The notes below the pieces were generated by a model. The model was not told the DNA's origin. It saw nothing but the letters and a program-made list of their open reading frames with translations, and ran no database searches. The translations under genes and the position numbers were made by a program. Below are positions 1 to 7,078 of a DNA stretch of 38,147 nucleotides, piece by piece (within the stretch, counting starts at the first letter, position 1; every line of letters starts with the position of its first letter). This stretch comes from Pseudomonadota bacterium (GTDB taxonomy: Bacteria; Pseudomonadota; Gammaproteobacteria; Burkholderiales; Burkholderiaceae_C): positions 1-38,147 of the forward strand of contig JAKCDM010000018.1 of the NCBI GenBank assembly GCA_021841865.1. The letters run 5' to 3'.

Positions 1-114
1 CGCATCGGCGTCGAGCTGTTCCTCGAACAATGCGCGCAAGGCCGCGACACTCAGCGGCTGGGTGGCACACAACAGCGCGGTCTCGACAACCCGCTTGGCC
101 CATGCAGTATCCAT
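1..114 (-). CDS. scpB: Segregation and condensation protein B (ScpB), N-terminal fragment
   Basis: Only the first 38 codons lie in the window; the gene runs off the left edge. The predicted start reads MDTAWAKRVVETALLCAT and continues with QPLSVAALRALFEE. This matches the amino end of the winged-helix domain of ScpB, which begins with a helix leading into an 'AL..A..PL....L..LF' pattern. ScpB works with ScpA and SMC in chromosome condensation and segregation. The ATG is the complement of 112-114, and no strong ribosome binding site is visible before it. The identification rests on a short stretch remembered from the family, so it is good but not certain. Nothing can be said about the rest of the protein. 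Confidence 0.72.
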   Translation of the reverse strand, partial: MDTAWAKRVVETALLCATQPLSVAALRALFEEQLDADA

Positions 115-575
115 GCCTGAAAAGGATTCGAGCGCAGGATGCGCCTGTGCCGGCCCTCCCGAGCCGGTCTTGGTCACGAATTCGGTGTTCGCATTGATTC
201 GCAGCACGGCGGTCGACAGGGCCGAGGGGGCCGCAAGCCACAGGCCACCTCGCCCACGGGCTCCGATGCCTTCCGGAACCCGCACGGCCACTGCACTCGA
301 ACCTGCAAGCCGGTCCGGCCTGCGAGGCCCATGCCTCGATGCCTCCCGGCTCATCGCATCGGGTGGTCAGGCCACGGCCACCGCGGGCTTGTCGCCCGGG
401 CCGCGCCAGAGCCCTTCGCGGCTTCGGATCTCGACTTCGAATCGAGGCCCTGATTTGCCGCGACGCCACCTTTGCGACGCAAAATCAGCTCATATTGTAA
501 ACCACGCAACGCGGCCGCAGCCCAAAACTCCAGCCAGGCGCATGGCCACGTAACGCTCGAGCAACGAATGCCTTC
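115..575. other. Gap without a convincing gene between scpB and the ferredoxin reductase
   Basis: About 460 bases without a supportable coding region. Open frames on the plus strand here have skewed composition (many P, R, A, S) and no recognisable motif, so I treat them as chance. On the minus strand a TACAAT hexamer (complement of about 495-500) could be a -10 element for a transcript towards scpB, but no good -35 sits 16-18 bases before it. A short inverted repeat with 5-base arms (CTCGA/TCGAG) lies at 430-446. Confidence 0.4.
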
Positions 576-1628
576 TCATTCAGCCCCTGGCGCCAGCGCT
601 GCCGGGGGGTAGAACGCGTCGGCGTGCACGTCCCGGGGCAGCACGCCGCGCGCCAGCAATTCCCCGCTGACAGCGTCGACCATCGCCGGCGAGCCCGCCA
701 GGTACACCTTGGCGCGCTGGAAATCCGCCACGTCGGCGAACAGCGCATCTCCGACGCGCCCTCCGCGCATGCCCTGGCCGGCGTCGAACTCGACGACGAC
801 ATGCGCACGGAAATTGCGGTGCTGGCGTGCCAGCTCGTGCAGCACATCGACCCCATATACCTCGCAGACCTGGCGAAACCCTGCGTACAGCACCACGGGG
901 TCGGTCTTGCCGTTGTCCAGCGCAGTGCGGACCACCGAAAGCATCGGCCCCAGCCCGGTTCCGGCGGCCACCGCGTACAGCGGGCCCTCGTGCCGCGGCC
1001 GAAAATACGCGGAGCCCATCGGCCCGTCGAGCTGCAGCTCGCTGCCGGCGACGACGTCCCTGCCCAGCAGGCCGCTGAACGCGCCGGTCGGAGTGCGCCG
1101 GATGTGGAATTCGAGCTCGCCGTCGTATTCTGCCTCCACCGGGGTGCCGGCCATCGAGAAATCGCGACCGATCCACTGCCCGTGCGAGTCGAGGACGCGC
1201 AGGTGCGCGTACTGCCCCGCCGAGAACATGAAGGGGGCTCCCCCGTCATCGCCTCCGACGATGCCCAGGCGCAGCGCGAAGACTTCCGGCGCCAGTTCGC
1301 GCAGCCACAGCACGCGGCACTGCAGGTGGCGCTGCGGGTGCTCGATGAAGTCGTCGCTGTCCACCAGCGCGAGCTGCACGTCGCCCACGACCTTGCTGCT
1401 GCACGCCAGGATCAACCCCTGCTCGCGCTGTCCCGCGGGCAGTGCGCCGGGCTGGTAGCCCTCCAGGCGTACCTCGCCCTGCTCCAGCACGCACTTGCAG
1501 GTGCCGCACTCGCCACGCTTGCACGACCAGGCGATCGGCACCTTGTGGCGGCGCAGCACCTTGAGCAGGTTTTCGTCGACATCGGCCTGCAGACGCAGGC
1601 CGAGCGCGGGAATCGAGATGATGGGCAT
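576..1628 (-). CDS. Ferredoxin-NAD(P)H reductase fusion (2Fe-2S ferredoxin plus FAD/NAD-binding domains)
   Basis: 350 residues. The amino end carries a plant-type [2Fe-2S] ferredoxin domain with the cysteine pattern CKRGECGTCKC and a distal cysteine in LACSSK. It is followed by a ferredoxin-reductase-type FAD domain (GRDFSMAG is the flavin-binding RxYS-like segment) and an NAD(P)-binding domain with GTGLGPMLS. This order is that of the electron-transfer components of ring-hydroxylating oxygenases and multicomponent phenol or toluene hydroxylases, and of CDP-6-deoxy-glucoseen-type reductases. The likely role is passing electrons from NAD(P)H through FAD and the iron-sulfur centre to an oxygenase or other acceptor. 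No partner oxygenase lies in the window, so the acceptor is unknown. A TTG 48 bases upstream could extend it, but the ATG giving MPIISIPALG fits the start of the ferredoxin fold. It is divergent from the Nudix gene. Confidence 0.85.
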   Translation of the reverse strand: MPIISIPALGLRLQADVDENLLKVLRRHKVPIAWSCKRGECGTCKCVLEQGEVRLEGYQPGALPAGQREQGLILACSSKVVGDVQLALVDSDDFIEHPQRHLQCRVLWLRELAPEVFALRLGIVGGDDGGAPFMFSAGQYAHLRVLDSHGQWIGRDFSMAGTPVEAEYDGELEFHIRRTPTGAFSGLLGRDVVAGSELQLDGPMGSAYFRPRHEGPLYAVAAGTGLGPMLSVVRTALDNGKTDPVVLYAGFRQVCEVYGVDVLHELARQHRNFRAHVVVEFDAGQGMRGGRVGDALFADVADFQRAKVYLAGSPAMVDAVSGELLARGVLPRDVHADAFYPPAALAPGAE

Positions 1629-1697
1629 GGCGCGAAACGGGCGACTGTCGCGCGCAGCGCGCGACCGGCGGGCCAAAAGCGGGCATCATACGGGCCA

Positions 1698-1713
1698 CGC
1701 GAAAGCTTTCGCG
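1698..1713. repeat. Perfect 16-base palindrome in divergent intergenic region
   Basis: The sequence CGCGAAAGCTTTCGCG is its own reverse complement. It lies in the 108-base region between the divergent ferredoxin reductase (start 1628) and Nudix hydrolase (start 1737). The position suits an operator for a dimeric regulator of one or both genes, but no regulator is identified. Confidence 0.55.
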
Positions 1714-1736
1714 GCAATCCTGCAAGCACCGTGCCG

Positions 1737-2282
1737 ATGTATCGTCCCCTGATCCAGCATTGCAACCTGTGCGGAGCTCCGGTGCAGCACCGGGTGCCCG
1801 CCGGCGACACCCATGCGCGGGCCGTGTGCACGGCCTGCGAGCACATCCAGTACGAAAACCCGCGCAACATCGTGGGCACGCTGCCGGCGTGGGAGGACAA
1901 GGTGCTGCTGTGCCGGCGTGCCATCGAACCGCGCCACGGACTGTGGACCCTGCCGGCCGGGTTCATGGAACTCGACGAGACCACCGAACAGGGCGCGCTG
2001 CGCGAAACCCTGGAGGAAGCCGGCGCCGAGGTGCGCATCGACGGCCTGTACAGCGTGGTCAACGTGCGCCCGGTCAGCCAGGTCTATCTTCTGTACAGGG
2101 CCCGACTGCTCGAGCCGCGCTGGGATCCGGGGCCGGAAACCCTGGAGGCACGGCTGTTCGCGGCCGGCGAGGTGCCCTGGGACCGCATCGCGTTTCGAGC
2201 CGTGTCCGAAACCCTGCGGCGCTACTTCGACGAACTCGCAGGTGGCGGCCGCTGGCGCGTGCAGGCCTTCGACATCGACTGA
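1737..2282 (+). CDS. Nudix hydrolase with N-terminal zinc ribbon
   Basis: 181 residues. The amino end has two CxxC pairs (CNLC and CTAC, about 23 residues apart), a zinc ribbon of the type seen in NudC-like and ADP-ribose pyrophosphatase-like Nudix proteins. A complete Nudix box follows: GFMELDE, seven residues, then RETLEEAGA. This is the G-x5-E-x7-REUxEExGU signature that binds the catalytic metal. The enzyme should hydrolyse a nucleoside diphosphate linked to another group; the substrate cannot be read from sequence. The ATG at 1737 is chosen because the zinc ribbon begins a few residues later; a GTG at 1731 is an alternative. The open frame continues upstream, but that part is antisense to the ferredoxin reductase. 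It converges on the TauE-like gene with a 52-base gap. Confidence 0.88.
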   Translation: MYRPLIQHCNLCGAPVQHRVPAGDTHARAVCTACEHIQYENPRNIVGTLPAWEDKVLLCRRAIEPRHGLWTLPAGFMELDETTEQGALRETLEEAGAEVRIDGLYSVVNVRPVSQVYLLYRARLLEPRWDPGPETLEARLFAAGEVPWDRIAFRAVSETLRRYFDELAGGGRWRVQAFDID

Positions 2283-2334
2283 CAAGGCCGCGGATCGGGG
2301 CGAGCCCGCGCCGCCGGCTCCCGCCACCCGCGCG

Positions 2335-3102
2335 CTACACGAAGCAGTAGCCGTGCAGGCTGGGCAGGCCGCCGGCATGCAGCAGGCGCCACAGTCCCCA
2401 CGCGGCGAAACCGATCAGGATCGTTCCCGCCGCCAGGCGCGACGCGCGCGCCGTGGCACGCTGGCTCAGGCGGCGCAGCAGGTGTCCGGCCAGCAGCATG
2501 TGCGGCAGCGTGCCGAGCCCGAAAGCTGCCATCGCGAGCGCGCCGCCCGCGGCACTGCCGCTGAACAAGGCCAGCGACAGCGCCGAGTAGACGAGCCCGC
2601 AGGGCAGCAGTCCCCACAGCAGGCCGGCGCCTGCGCGCCGAGCCGCGTTGTCCAGCGGCAACAGGCGCCGCAGCAGGCGCGACGCGGCGGCCGTCAGGTA
2701 CGAGCGCAACGACTGGGTCCAGGCCCGGCGCGGCCTCGTCCCCGCGGCGCAGGCCGCGCCCGGCGCGCGCAAGGCCATGCGCAGCAGCCACGCGCCGCTG
2801 GCGCCCAGCACCAGGTTGCCCAGCACGAACAGCGAGACCTGCACGCCCCGGGCCTGCACGGCCCACAGGCCCGACCCCACGGCGCCGGCGACCAGCCCGA
2901 GCAGGCTGTAGGTGGCCACGCGCGCGGCCTGCAGTTGCAGCGATCGGCGCAACAACGAGCGCGCGGGCCACAGCACCTGCTCGCCCCCGGCGGGCAGCAT
3001 GGCGCGTTCGCTGGCGACCACCAGTCCGCCGCACATGGCGGCGCAATGCAAGCCGCCTGTCAGGCCCATGAGCAACAGTGTCAGAAAAAGGCTGATCTGC
3101 AT
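2335..3102 (-). CDS. TauE/SafE-like membrane protein linked to cytochrome oxidase assembly
   Basis: 255 residues with about six hydrophobic segments. The first segment carries GGLHCAAMCGG, a metal-ligand-like HCxxxC motif, and a later one GLLPCGLVYSAL. Both are typical of the short TauE/SafE or cytochrome-biogenesis-like proteins found beside ccoGHIS and fnr/anr in many proteobacteria. In that setting they are generally supposed to serve copper or thiol handling for cbb3 oxidase maturation; this role is inferred from context. The gene is divergent from fnr. Its ATG (complement of 3100-3102) overlaps the FNR-type box at 3092-3105, so FNR bound there could repress this gene while activating fnr. 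The start is supported by the hydrophobic segment beginning directly after it; the ribosome binding site is weak. Confidence 0.82.
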   Translation of the reverse strand: MQISLFLTLLLMGLTGGLHCAAMCGGLVVASERAMLPAGGEQVLWPARSLLRRSLQLQAARVATYSLLGLVAGAVGSGLWAVQARGVQVSLFVLGNLVLGASGAWLLRMALRAPGAACAAGTRPRRAWTQSLRSYLTAAASRLLRRLLPLDNAARRAGAGLLWGLLPCGLVYSALSLALFSGSAAGGALAMAAFGLGTLPHMLLAGHLLRRLSQRATARASRLAAGTILIGFAAWGLWRLLHAGGLPSLHGYCFV

Positions 3103-3133
3103 CAGGAAATATGCGCAATTTCCGTGATATAAC
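3092..3133 (+). promoter_or_regulatory. Class II FNR-type promoter of fnr
   Basis: The symmetric box CTGAT-CTGC-ATCAG (3092-3105) matches the FNR consensus TTGAT-N4-ATCAA at 8 of 10 positions. Exactly 22 bases later comes TATAAC (3128-3133), a five-of-six match to the sigma-70 -10 element. This places the box centre at about -41.5, the class II arrangement, with a predicted transcript start near 3140. That start lies downstream of an in-frame ATG at 3111 and upstream of the ATG at 3162, which supports the latter as the fnr start. Confidence 0.72.
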
Positions 3134-3161
3134 GAATCTCGGAACCAATCATCGCCGAACC

Positions 3162-3899
3162 ATGAAAACCACGCCCGCCGCCACCATCCACCGCATGGAC
3201 AAGCCGCATCCCTGCGATGTCTGTTTCCAGAGTCGCTTCTGCCTGCCCATCGCGCTGCCGGCGGATGAAATGTCGCGCATGCGCGACATCATGCAGAACA
3301 CGATCCGCATCGCGAAAGGCGAGCGACTGTTCGAAAGCGGCGAGCCGATGGACAAGGTGTTCTCGGTGCACGCAGGCTCGTTCAAGTCGGTGGTGACCAG
3401 CCCGGACGGCCGGCAGCAGATCGTCGGCTTTCACGTCCCCGGCGAGATGATGGGACTCGAGGGGTTTTCCACGCGGGTGTACATGACCGACGTGGTCGCG
3501 CTGGAGGACAGCGAGGCCTGCGAGATCGACGTGCGGGCCCTCGAGAACACCGCGCGCGAAATGCCGACCCTGCAGCATCAGATCCACTGCCTGATCGGCA
3601 ACCGTCTGGCGCGCGCCCAGCAGGACCAGTTCGTGCTCGGCAGCATGCAGGCCGACGAGCGACTGGCGCGTTTCCTGCTCGACCTGTCCGAGCGCTACAA
3701 GGCTCGCGGCCTGTCGCCCGACGAATTCGTGCTGCGCATGAGCCGCGAGGAGATCGGCAGCTACCTCGGGCTCAAGCTCGAGACCGTGAGCCGACTGATG
3801 TCGCGTTTTCACCAGGCCGGCCTGGTCCACGTCGCGCAACGCCAGGTGCGAATCACCCATCGCGAAGGCCTGGTCGAACTGCTGTCGCACGAGGCCTGA
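3162..3899 (+). CDS. fnr: FNR-family oxygen-sensing transcriptional regulator
   Basis: 245 residues from this start. The cysteines at 18, 21 and 27 (PCDVCFQSRFC) and at 120 (SEACEID) have the same spacing as the [4Fe-4S] ligands C20, C23, C29 and C122 of E. coli FNR. This both identifies the protein as a true oxygen-labile FNR and supports the chosen ATG. A cyclic-nucleotide-binding-like fold occupies the middle, followed by a long dimerisation helix. The helix-turn-helix recognition segment LKLETVSRLMSRF has the E-xx-SR residues that read TTGAT. It should dimerise when oxygen is low and activate TTGAT-N4-ATCAA sites. Three such sites are present in this window: its own promoter, ccoN and ccoI. 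Converges on the small membrane gene at 3926. Confidence 0.95.
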   Translation: MKTTPAATIHRMDKPHPCDVCFQSRFCLPIALPADEMSRMRDIMQNTIRIAKGERLFESGEPMDKVFSVHAGSFKSVVTSPDGRQQIVGFHVPGEMMGLEGFSTRVYMTDVVALEDSEACEIDVRALENTAREMPTLQHQIHCLIGNRLARAQQDQFVLGSMQADERLARFLLDLSERYKARGLSPDEFVLRMSREEIGSYLGLKLETVSRLMSRFHQAGLVHVAQRQVRITHREGLVELLSHEA

Positions 3900-3925
3900 A
3901 CCGGCATCGCCGCCGGCGCCCGAGC

Positions 3926-4195
3926 TCAGTCCGGCTGACCCTGCTCGAACACGTCGCCGGAACCCGGCGGGCGCGGCCCGAGCAGCCACAGCGTCAGCAC
4001 GCTGGCGCCCCAGCAGGCCAGCCACTGAAGCAGGAAACCCAGCGAATACAGCAACTCGGGCGGCCATGCGCGCATCTGCCCGTGCAGGCGCAGTTGCGCG
4101 GGATCGAGCAGCCCGAACCAGATCGCGCTGATCAGCAACGCGACCAGGAAGGACGGCCACGCCGCCCGCAGGTAATCGGCTTGCCAGGCTCGCAT
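3926..4195 (-). CDS. Small two-helix membrane protein at the end of the cco operon
   Basis: 89 residues, not assigned to a named family. Two hydrophobic stretches (about residues 13-30, SFLVALLISAIWFGLL, and 46-72, ELLYSLGFLLQWLACWGASVLTLWLL) suggest an inner-membrane hairpin with a short charged tail (PGSGDVFEQ). It is last in the minus-strand cco block, 36 bases after the FixH-like gene, and ends 26 bases from the convergent fnr stop. Position suggests a role in oxidase assembly or stability, but this is inference from location. The hydrophobic pattern and coding-like third positions make it a credible gene. Confidence 0.68.
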   Translation of the reverse strand: MRAWQADYLRAAWPSFLVALLISAIWFGLLDPAQLRLHGQMRAWPPELLYSLGFLLQWLACWGASVLTLWLLGPRPPGSGDVFEQGQPD

Positions 4196-4231
4196 CAGGG
4201 CTCTCCCGGGACTTGCATCGCGCGATGCGGA

Positions 4232-4471
4232 TCATGTGCGGCGTGGCGACTGCGGCGGCCGCGGCGGCGCGGCGCGCGGCGGTCCGATGTGCATCACCGG
4301 GGGCGCCGCGTCCAGCTGCTGGTCGGCGGCGTGGCGGGCGATCCAGACGGTGGCCAGGCTGGCTGCCAGCACGCTGCCCAGCAGCGCGATCAACAGCCAC
4401 AGCACGGGCACCCGCCACCACGGCGCGGGACTGGCGCCGCGGCCCTCAGGGGACGATGAAGGTGCTGTCAT
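4232..4471 (-). CDS. Short FixH/CcoH-like single-pass membrane protein
   Basis: 79 residues in the position normally held by fixH/ccoH, directly after ccoG and overlapping its end by 26 bases, which suggests translational coupling. The start of the mature region, PWWRVPVLWLLIALLGSVLAA, resembles the WW-x-x-P-x-x-WLL opening and single membrane helix of FixH-like proteins in Burkholderiales. Past the helix, however, the segment I would expect in that family (a D/Y-rich motif near VDDYY) is not seen. Instead there is a proline-rich tail ending PPRPPQSPRRT. FixH/CcoH is needed for stable cbb3 oxidase in other species. Whether this shortened form works in that way is unknown. Confidence 0.62.
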   Translation of the reverse strand: MTAPSSSPEGRGASPAPWWRVPVLWLLIALLGSVLAASLATVWIARHAADQQLDAAPPVMHIGPPRAAPPRPPQSPRRT

Positions 4472-5867
4472 GGTGGACCACTACGGGATCGGGATCGTCG
4501 CTGCGCGCGGTGATCTCCACGTGATAGACACCGCTGCGCGCGTTGTCGGTGGGGATCGCCAGCTCGACCGGGCGCAGCAGGTTGCTCGATGCCTCGAGAT
4601 CGACGCCTTCGCGCGGACGCACGACGAGCAGCCCCGGCGGCCCCTGCACCTCGAAACGCATGCGCCGCGGCTTGTCGGAGGCGTTCATCAACTGCACCTG
4701 GTAGACGTTCTCCAGCAGTCCTCCGGGGATTTCGCGGGCCAGCACCCGGCGGTCGCGCATGACGTCGAGCTTGACCGGCTGGCGCATGATCAGGCCGCCG
4801 ACGAACACACCCACCAGCGCGAGCAGGATGGCGCTGTAGATCAGGATGCGCGGGCGCAGCAGGTGCGACCACTGCTGCTTGCGGGTCCAGCGGTTGTCCA
4901 GCGCGTTCTCGCTCGAATAGCGGATCAGCCCGCGCGGCGTGTTCATCTTGTCCATCACCTGGTCGCAGGCGTCCGCACAGGCGCCGCAGCCGATGCACAT
5001 GTACTGCAGGCCCTCGCGGATGTCGATGCCGGTCGGACACACCTGCACGCAGATCGAGCAGTCGACGCAATCGCCCTTGCCCTGCTCGCGCGCCGGAAGC
5101 TCGCGGCGGCGCTTGCCGCGTGGCTCGCCGCGTTGCGGGTCGTAGGTCACGATCAGCGTGTCGCGGTCGAACATGACCGACTGGAAACGCGCGTACGGGC
5201 ACATGTACTTGCACACCTGCTCGCGCATGAACCCGGCGTTGCCGTAGGTGGCGAAGCCGTAGAACAGGATCCAGAACATCTCCCAGCCGCCCAGGCTCAG
5301 CGTGGCAACCTCGCGCGCCAGGGTGTCGATCGGGGTGAAGTAGCCGACGAAGGTGAAGCCGGTCCACAGCGCCAGCGCGACCCACAGCCCGTGCTTGAGC
5401 GCCTTGCGCGACAACTTGCGCAGGCTCATCGGCTGCGAGTCCAGGCGGATGCGCGCCAGGCGGTCGCCCTCCACGCGGCGCTCGATCCACATGAAGATCT
5501 CGGTGTAGACCGTCTGCGGGCAGGCGTAGCCGCAGAACAGGCGCCCGGCGACGGCCGTGAACAGGAACAGCCCGTACGCGGAGATGATCAGCAGCAGGGC
5601 CAGGAAGATCACGTCCTGCGGCCACAGGATCAGCCCGAAGAAATAGAACTTGCGGTGGACCAGGTCCAGCAGCAGCGCCTGGCGCCCGTCCCAGCGCAGC
5701 CACGGCAGGCCGTAGAAGATGATCTGGGTGAACCAGACCATGGCCACGCGCCAGCGCGCGAAAAAGCCGCTGACCGAGCGCGCGTAGATCTTGCGCCGCG
5801 CCTCGTACAGGACTTCCTCGGTGGTCTGCAGGTCGTCGGGTTGCGGCTGGGATGCTGGGCTGTTCAT
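4446..5867 (-). CDS. ccoG: Cytochrome c oxidase accessory protein CcoG (FixG/RdxA family)
   Basis: 473 residues. Several hydrophobic segments occupy the first half, including GRLFCGYACPQTVYTEIFMW, a FixG-family signature. Near residues 264-300 are two ferredoxin-like cysteine clusters: CVDCSICVQVCP and CIGCGACADACD. The remaining 150 residues look like the periplasmic immunoglobulin-like domain of FixG proteins (NVYQVQLMNASDKPRRMRFEV). CcoG is an inner-membrane iron-sulfur protein that acts in copper handling during cbb3 oxidase assembly. The gene follows ccoP with a perfect 20-base palindrome in between, and its start codon is 13 bases beyond that palindrome. No good separate ribosome binding site is visible, so structure in this region could affect its expression. 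Confidence 0.95.
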   Translation of the reverse strand: MNSPASQPQPDDLQTTEEVLYEARRKIYARSVSGFFARWRVAMVWFTQIIFYGLPWLRWDGRQALLLDLVHRKFYFFGLILWPQDVIFLALLLIISAYGLFLFTAVAGRLFCGYACPQTVYTEIFMWIERRVEGDRLARIRLDSQPMSLRKLSRKALKHGLWVALALWTGFTFVGYFTPIDTLAREVATLSLGGWEMFWILFYGFATYGNAGFMREQVCKYMCPYARFQSVMFDRDTLIVTYDPQRGEPRGKRRRELPAREQGKGDCVDCSICVQVCPTGIDIREGLQYMCIGCGACADACDQVMDKMNTPRGLIRYSSENALDNRWTRKQQWSHLLRPRILIYSAILLALVGVFVGGLIMRQPVKLDVMRDRRVLAREIPGGLLENVYQVQLMNASDKPRRMRFEVQGPPGLLVVRPREGVDLEASSNLLRPVELAIPTDNARSGVYHVEITARSDDPDPVVVHHDSTFIVP

Positions 5868-5880
5868 GGTGCGTGCGCGT

Positions 5881-5900
5881 CCCGGACCCGCGGGTCCGGG
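5881..5900 (-). terminator. Perfect 20-base palindrome between ccoP and ccoG (attenuator or processing hairpin)
   Basis: CCCGGACCCGCGGGTCCGGG is fully self-complementary and would form an eight-base-pair GC-rich stem with a four-base loop in the transcript. It begins 10 bases after the ccoP stop and ends 13 bases before the ccoG start. No T-run follows, so a full terminator is unlikely. A partial terminator, mRNA-stabilising end or translation-limiting hairpin separating structural from assembly genes is more plausible. Confidence 0.5.
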
Positions 5901-5910
5901 TGGATGGAGG

Positions 5911-6849
5911 TCATTGCGACGCGTGGGCGCCGTGGCTCAGGCCGTAGACATAGGCGGCGAGCACGTGGATCTTGTCGGCGCTGAGGTTGCCCTTCTGCGC
6001 CGGCATGTGCCCGTTGCGCCCCTGCTCGATGGTCTGCTCGATGGTCTGCAGGCTCGAGCCGAACAGCCAGTTGCTGTCGGTCAGGTTCGGCGCCCCGAGC
6101 ATCTGGTTGCCGGTGCCGTCGGCGCCGTGGCAGGCCGCGCAGTTGGCGGCGAACAGCGCCTTGCCGCGCGTGGCAAGCCCAGCGTCATGGCTCAGCCCCG
6201 ACAGGCTGCGCACGTAGTTGGCCACCGCGACCACGCCATCCTTGCCGCCCACCGCCTGGCCCATCGGCGGCATCATGCCCATGCGCCCCTCGGTGATGGT
6301 CTGAACCAGCGTCGCCGGCTGGTTGCCGTACAGAAAGCTCTTCTCACCGTGCACGGTCAGGTTCGGGAAGCCCTTGCTGCCGCCGGCGTCGGAGCCGTGG
6401 CACTGCGCGCAATAGGTCAGGAACATGCGCTGGCCGGTCGCCATCGCAGCCGGATCCTTCGACAACTGCGCGACGTCGAGCTTGTCGTAGGCGGCGTAGA
6501 TCGGCGCGATGCGCTGCTCGTAGGCTTGCGACTCCTGCTGGTACATCCGGTCGCTGGTGAAGCCCAGCACGCCGCCCCAGAACCCGAGCCCGGGGTACAG
6601 CACCAGGTAGAGCGCGGCGAACAGCAGGGTCAGGATGAACAAGCCCATCCACCACTTAGGCAACGGGTTGTTGAACTCCTGCAGGTCGTCGTCCCAGACG
6701 TGGCCGGTGGTGGCGATGACCTTGCCCTGCTTGTCGCGGAACACGGTCTGGCGCGCGGTGGCGCGCAGGAACACGAACAGCGCGATCAGCGACACGATGG
6801 TCACCGCGCCGATCCAGTAGCCCCAGGCCGGGGAAGTGAACTGGTTCAT
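5911..6849 (-). CDS. ccoP: cbb3-type cytochrome c oxidase subunit III, dihaem cytochrome c
   Basis: 312 residues. The amino end has two hydrophobic segments (about residues 12-29 and 68-90) around the conserved HVWDDDLQEFNNPLP WW stretch typical of CcoP. Two cytochrome c domains follow, with haem-binding motifs CAQCH (near residue 145) and CAACH (near 236). Methionine-containing segments after each (GRMGMMPPMG and GRNGHMPAQ) are candidate axial ligands. CcoP takes electrons from periplasmic cytochrome c and passes them to CcoO and CcoN. The start is 16 bases after the ccoQ stop; the ribosome binding site is weak, so coupling to ccoQ translation is likely. Confidence 0.97.
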   Translation of the reverse strand: MNQFTSPAWGYWIGAVTIVSLIALFVFLRATARQTVFRDKQGKVIATTGHVWDDDLQEFNNPLPKWWMGLFILTLLFAALYLVLYPGLGFWGGVLGFTSDRMYQQESQAYEQRIAPIYAAYDKLDVAQLSKDPAAMATGQRMFLTYCAQCHGSDAGGSKGFPNLTVHGEKSFLYGNQPATLVQTITEGRMGMMPPMGQAVGGKDGVVAVANYVRSLSGLSHDAGLATRGKALFAANCAACHGADGTGNQMLGAPNLTDSNWLFGSSLQTIEQTIEQGRNGHMPAQKGNLSADKIHVLAAYVYGLSHGAHASQ

Positions 6850-6865
6850 GGTTTGTCGGGCTCGC

Positions 6866-7060
6866 TCAGGAATTCGGGTCGGACTCGCCGCCGGCGCCGG
6901 AGCCCGCCGCGGGCAATTGCGAGTCGAGGAAGGGAATCATCGCGTCGCGGTCGTGGCGCGCCGCGAAGCGTGGCGCGTAGGCCATCCAGGCGATGCCGAT
7001 GAAGGCGACGAAGGCCATCACCGTGGTCAGGCTGCCGAACAGGGCCAGGGTGTCGTTCAT
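6866..7060 (-). CDS. ccoQ: cbb3-type cytochrome c oxidase subunit IV
   Basis: 64 residues with one membrane helix (about residues 8-27, FGSLTTVMAFVAFIGIAWMAY) followed by a charged cytoplasmic segment, the usual build of CcoQ, a small subunit that stabilises the complex. It sits between ccoO and ccoP, as in nearly all cco operons. GGGAGA about nine bases before the ATG is the ribosome binding site. The sequence is poorly conserved in this family, so size, helix and position carry the call. Confidence 0.93.
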   Translation of the reverse strand: MNDTLALFGSLTTVMAFVAFIGIAWMAYAPRFAARHDRDAMIPFLDSQLPAAGSGAGGESDPNS

Positions 7061-7078
7061 GGTGCGTGTCTCCCGGGT

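Noticed and set aside
430..446. tRNA T-arm-like hairpin (5-base stem, 7-base loop around TTCGAA)
   Set aside because: The loop does not place TTCRANN at the right positions, and no acceptor, D or anticodon arm can be formed around it.
62..553. Plus-strand open frame in the gap after scpB
   Set aside because: Its first half overlaps scpB in antisense, composition is skewed to P, R, A and S, and there is no family likeness or ribosome binding site.
3111..3161. In-frame upstream ATG extending FNR by 17 residues
   Set aside because: It lies before the predicted transcript start and would shift the cysteine positions away from the FNR spacing.
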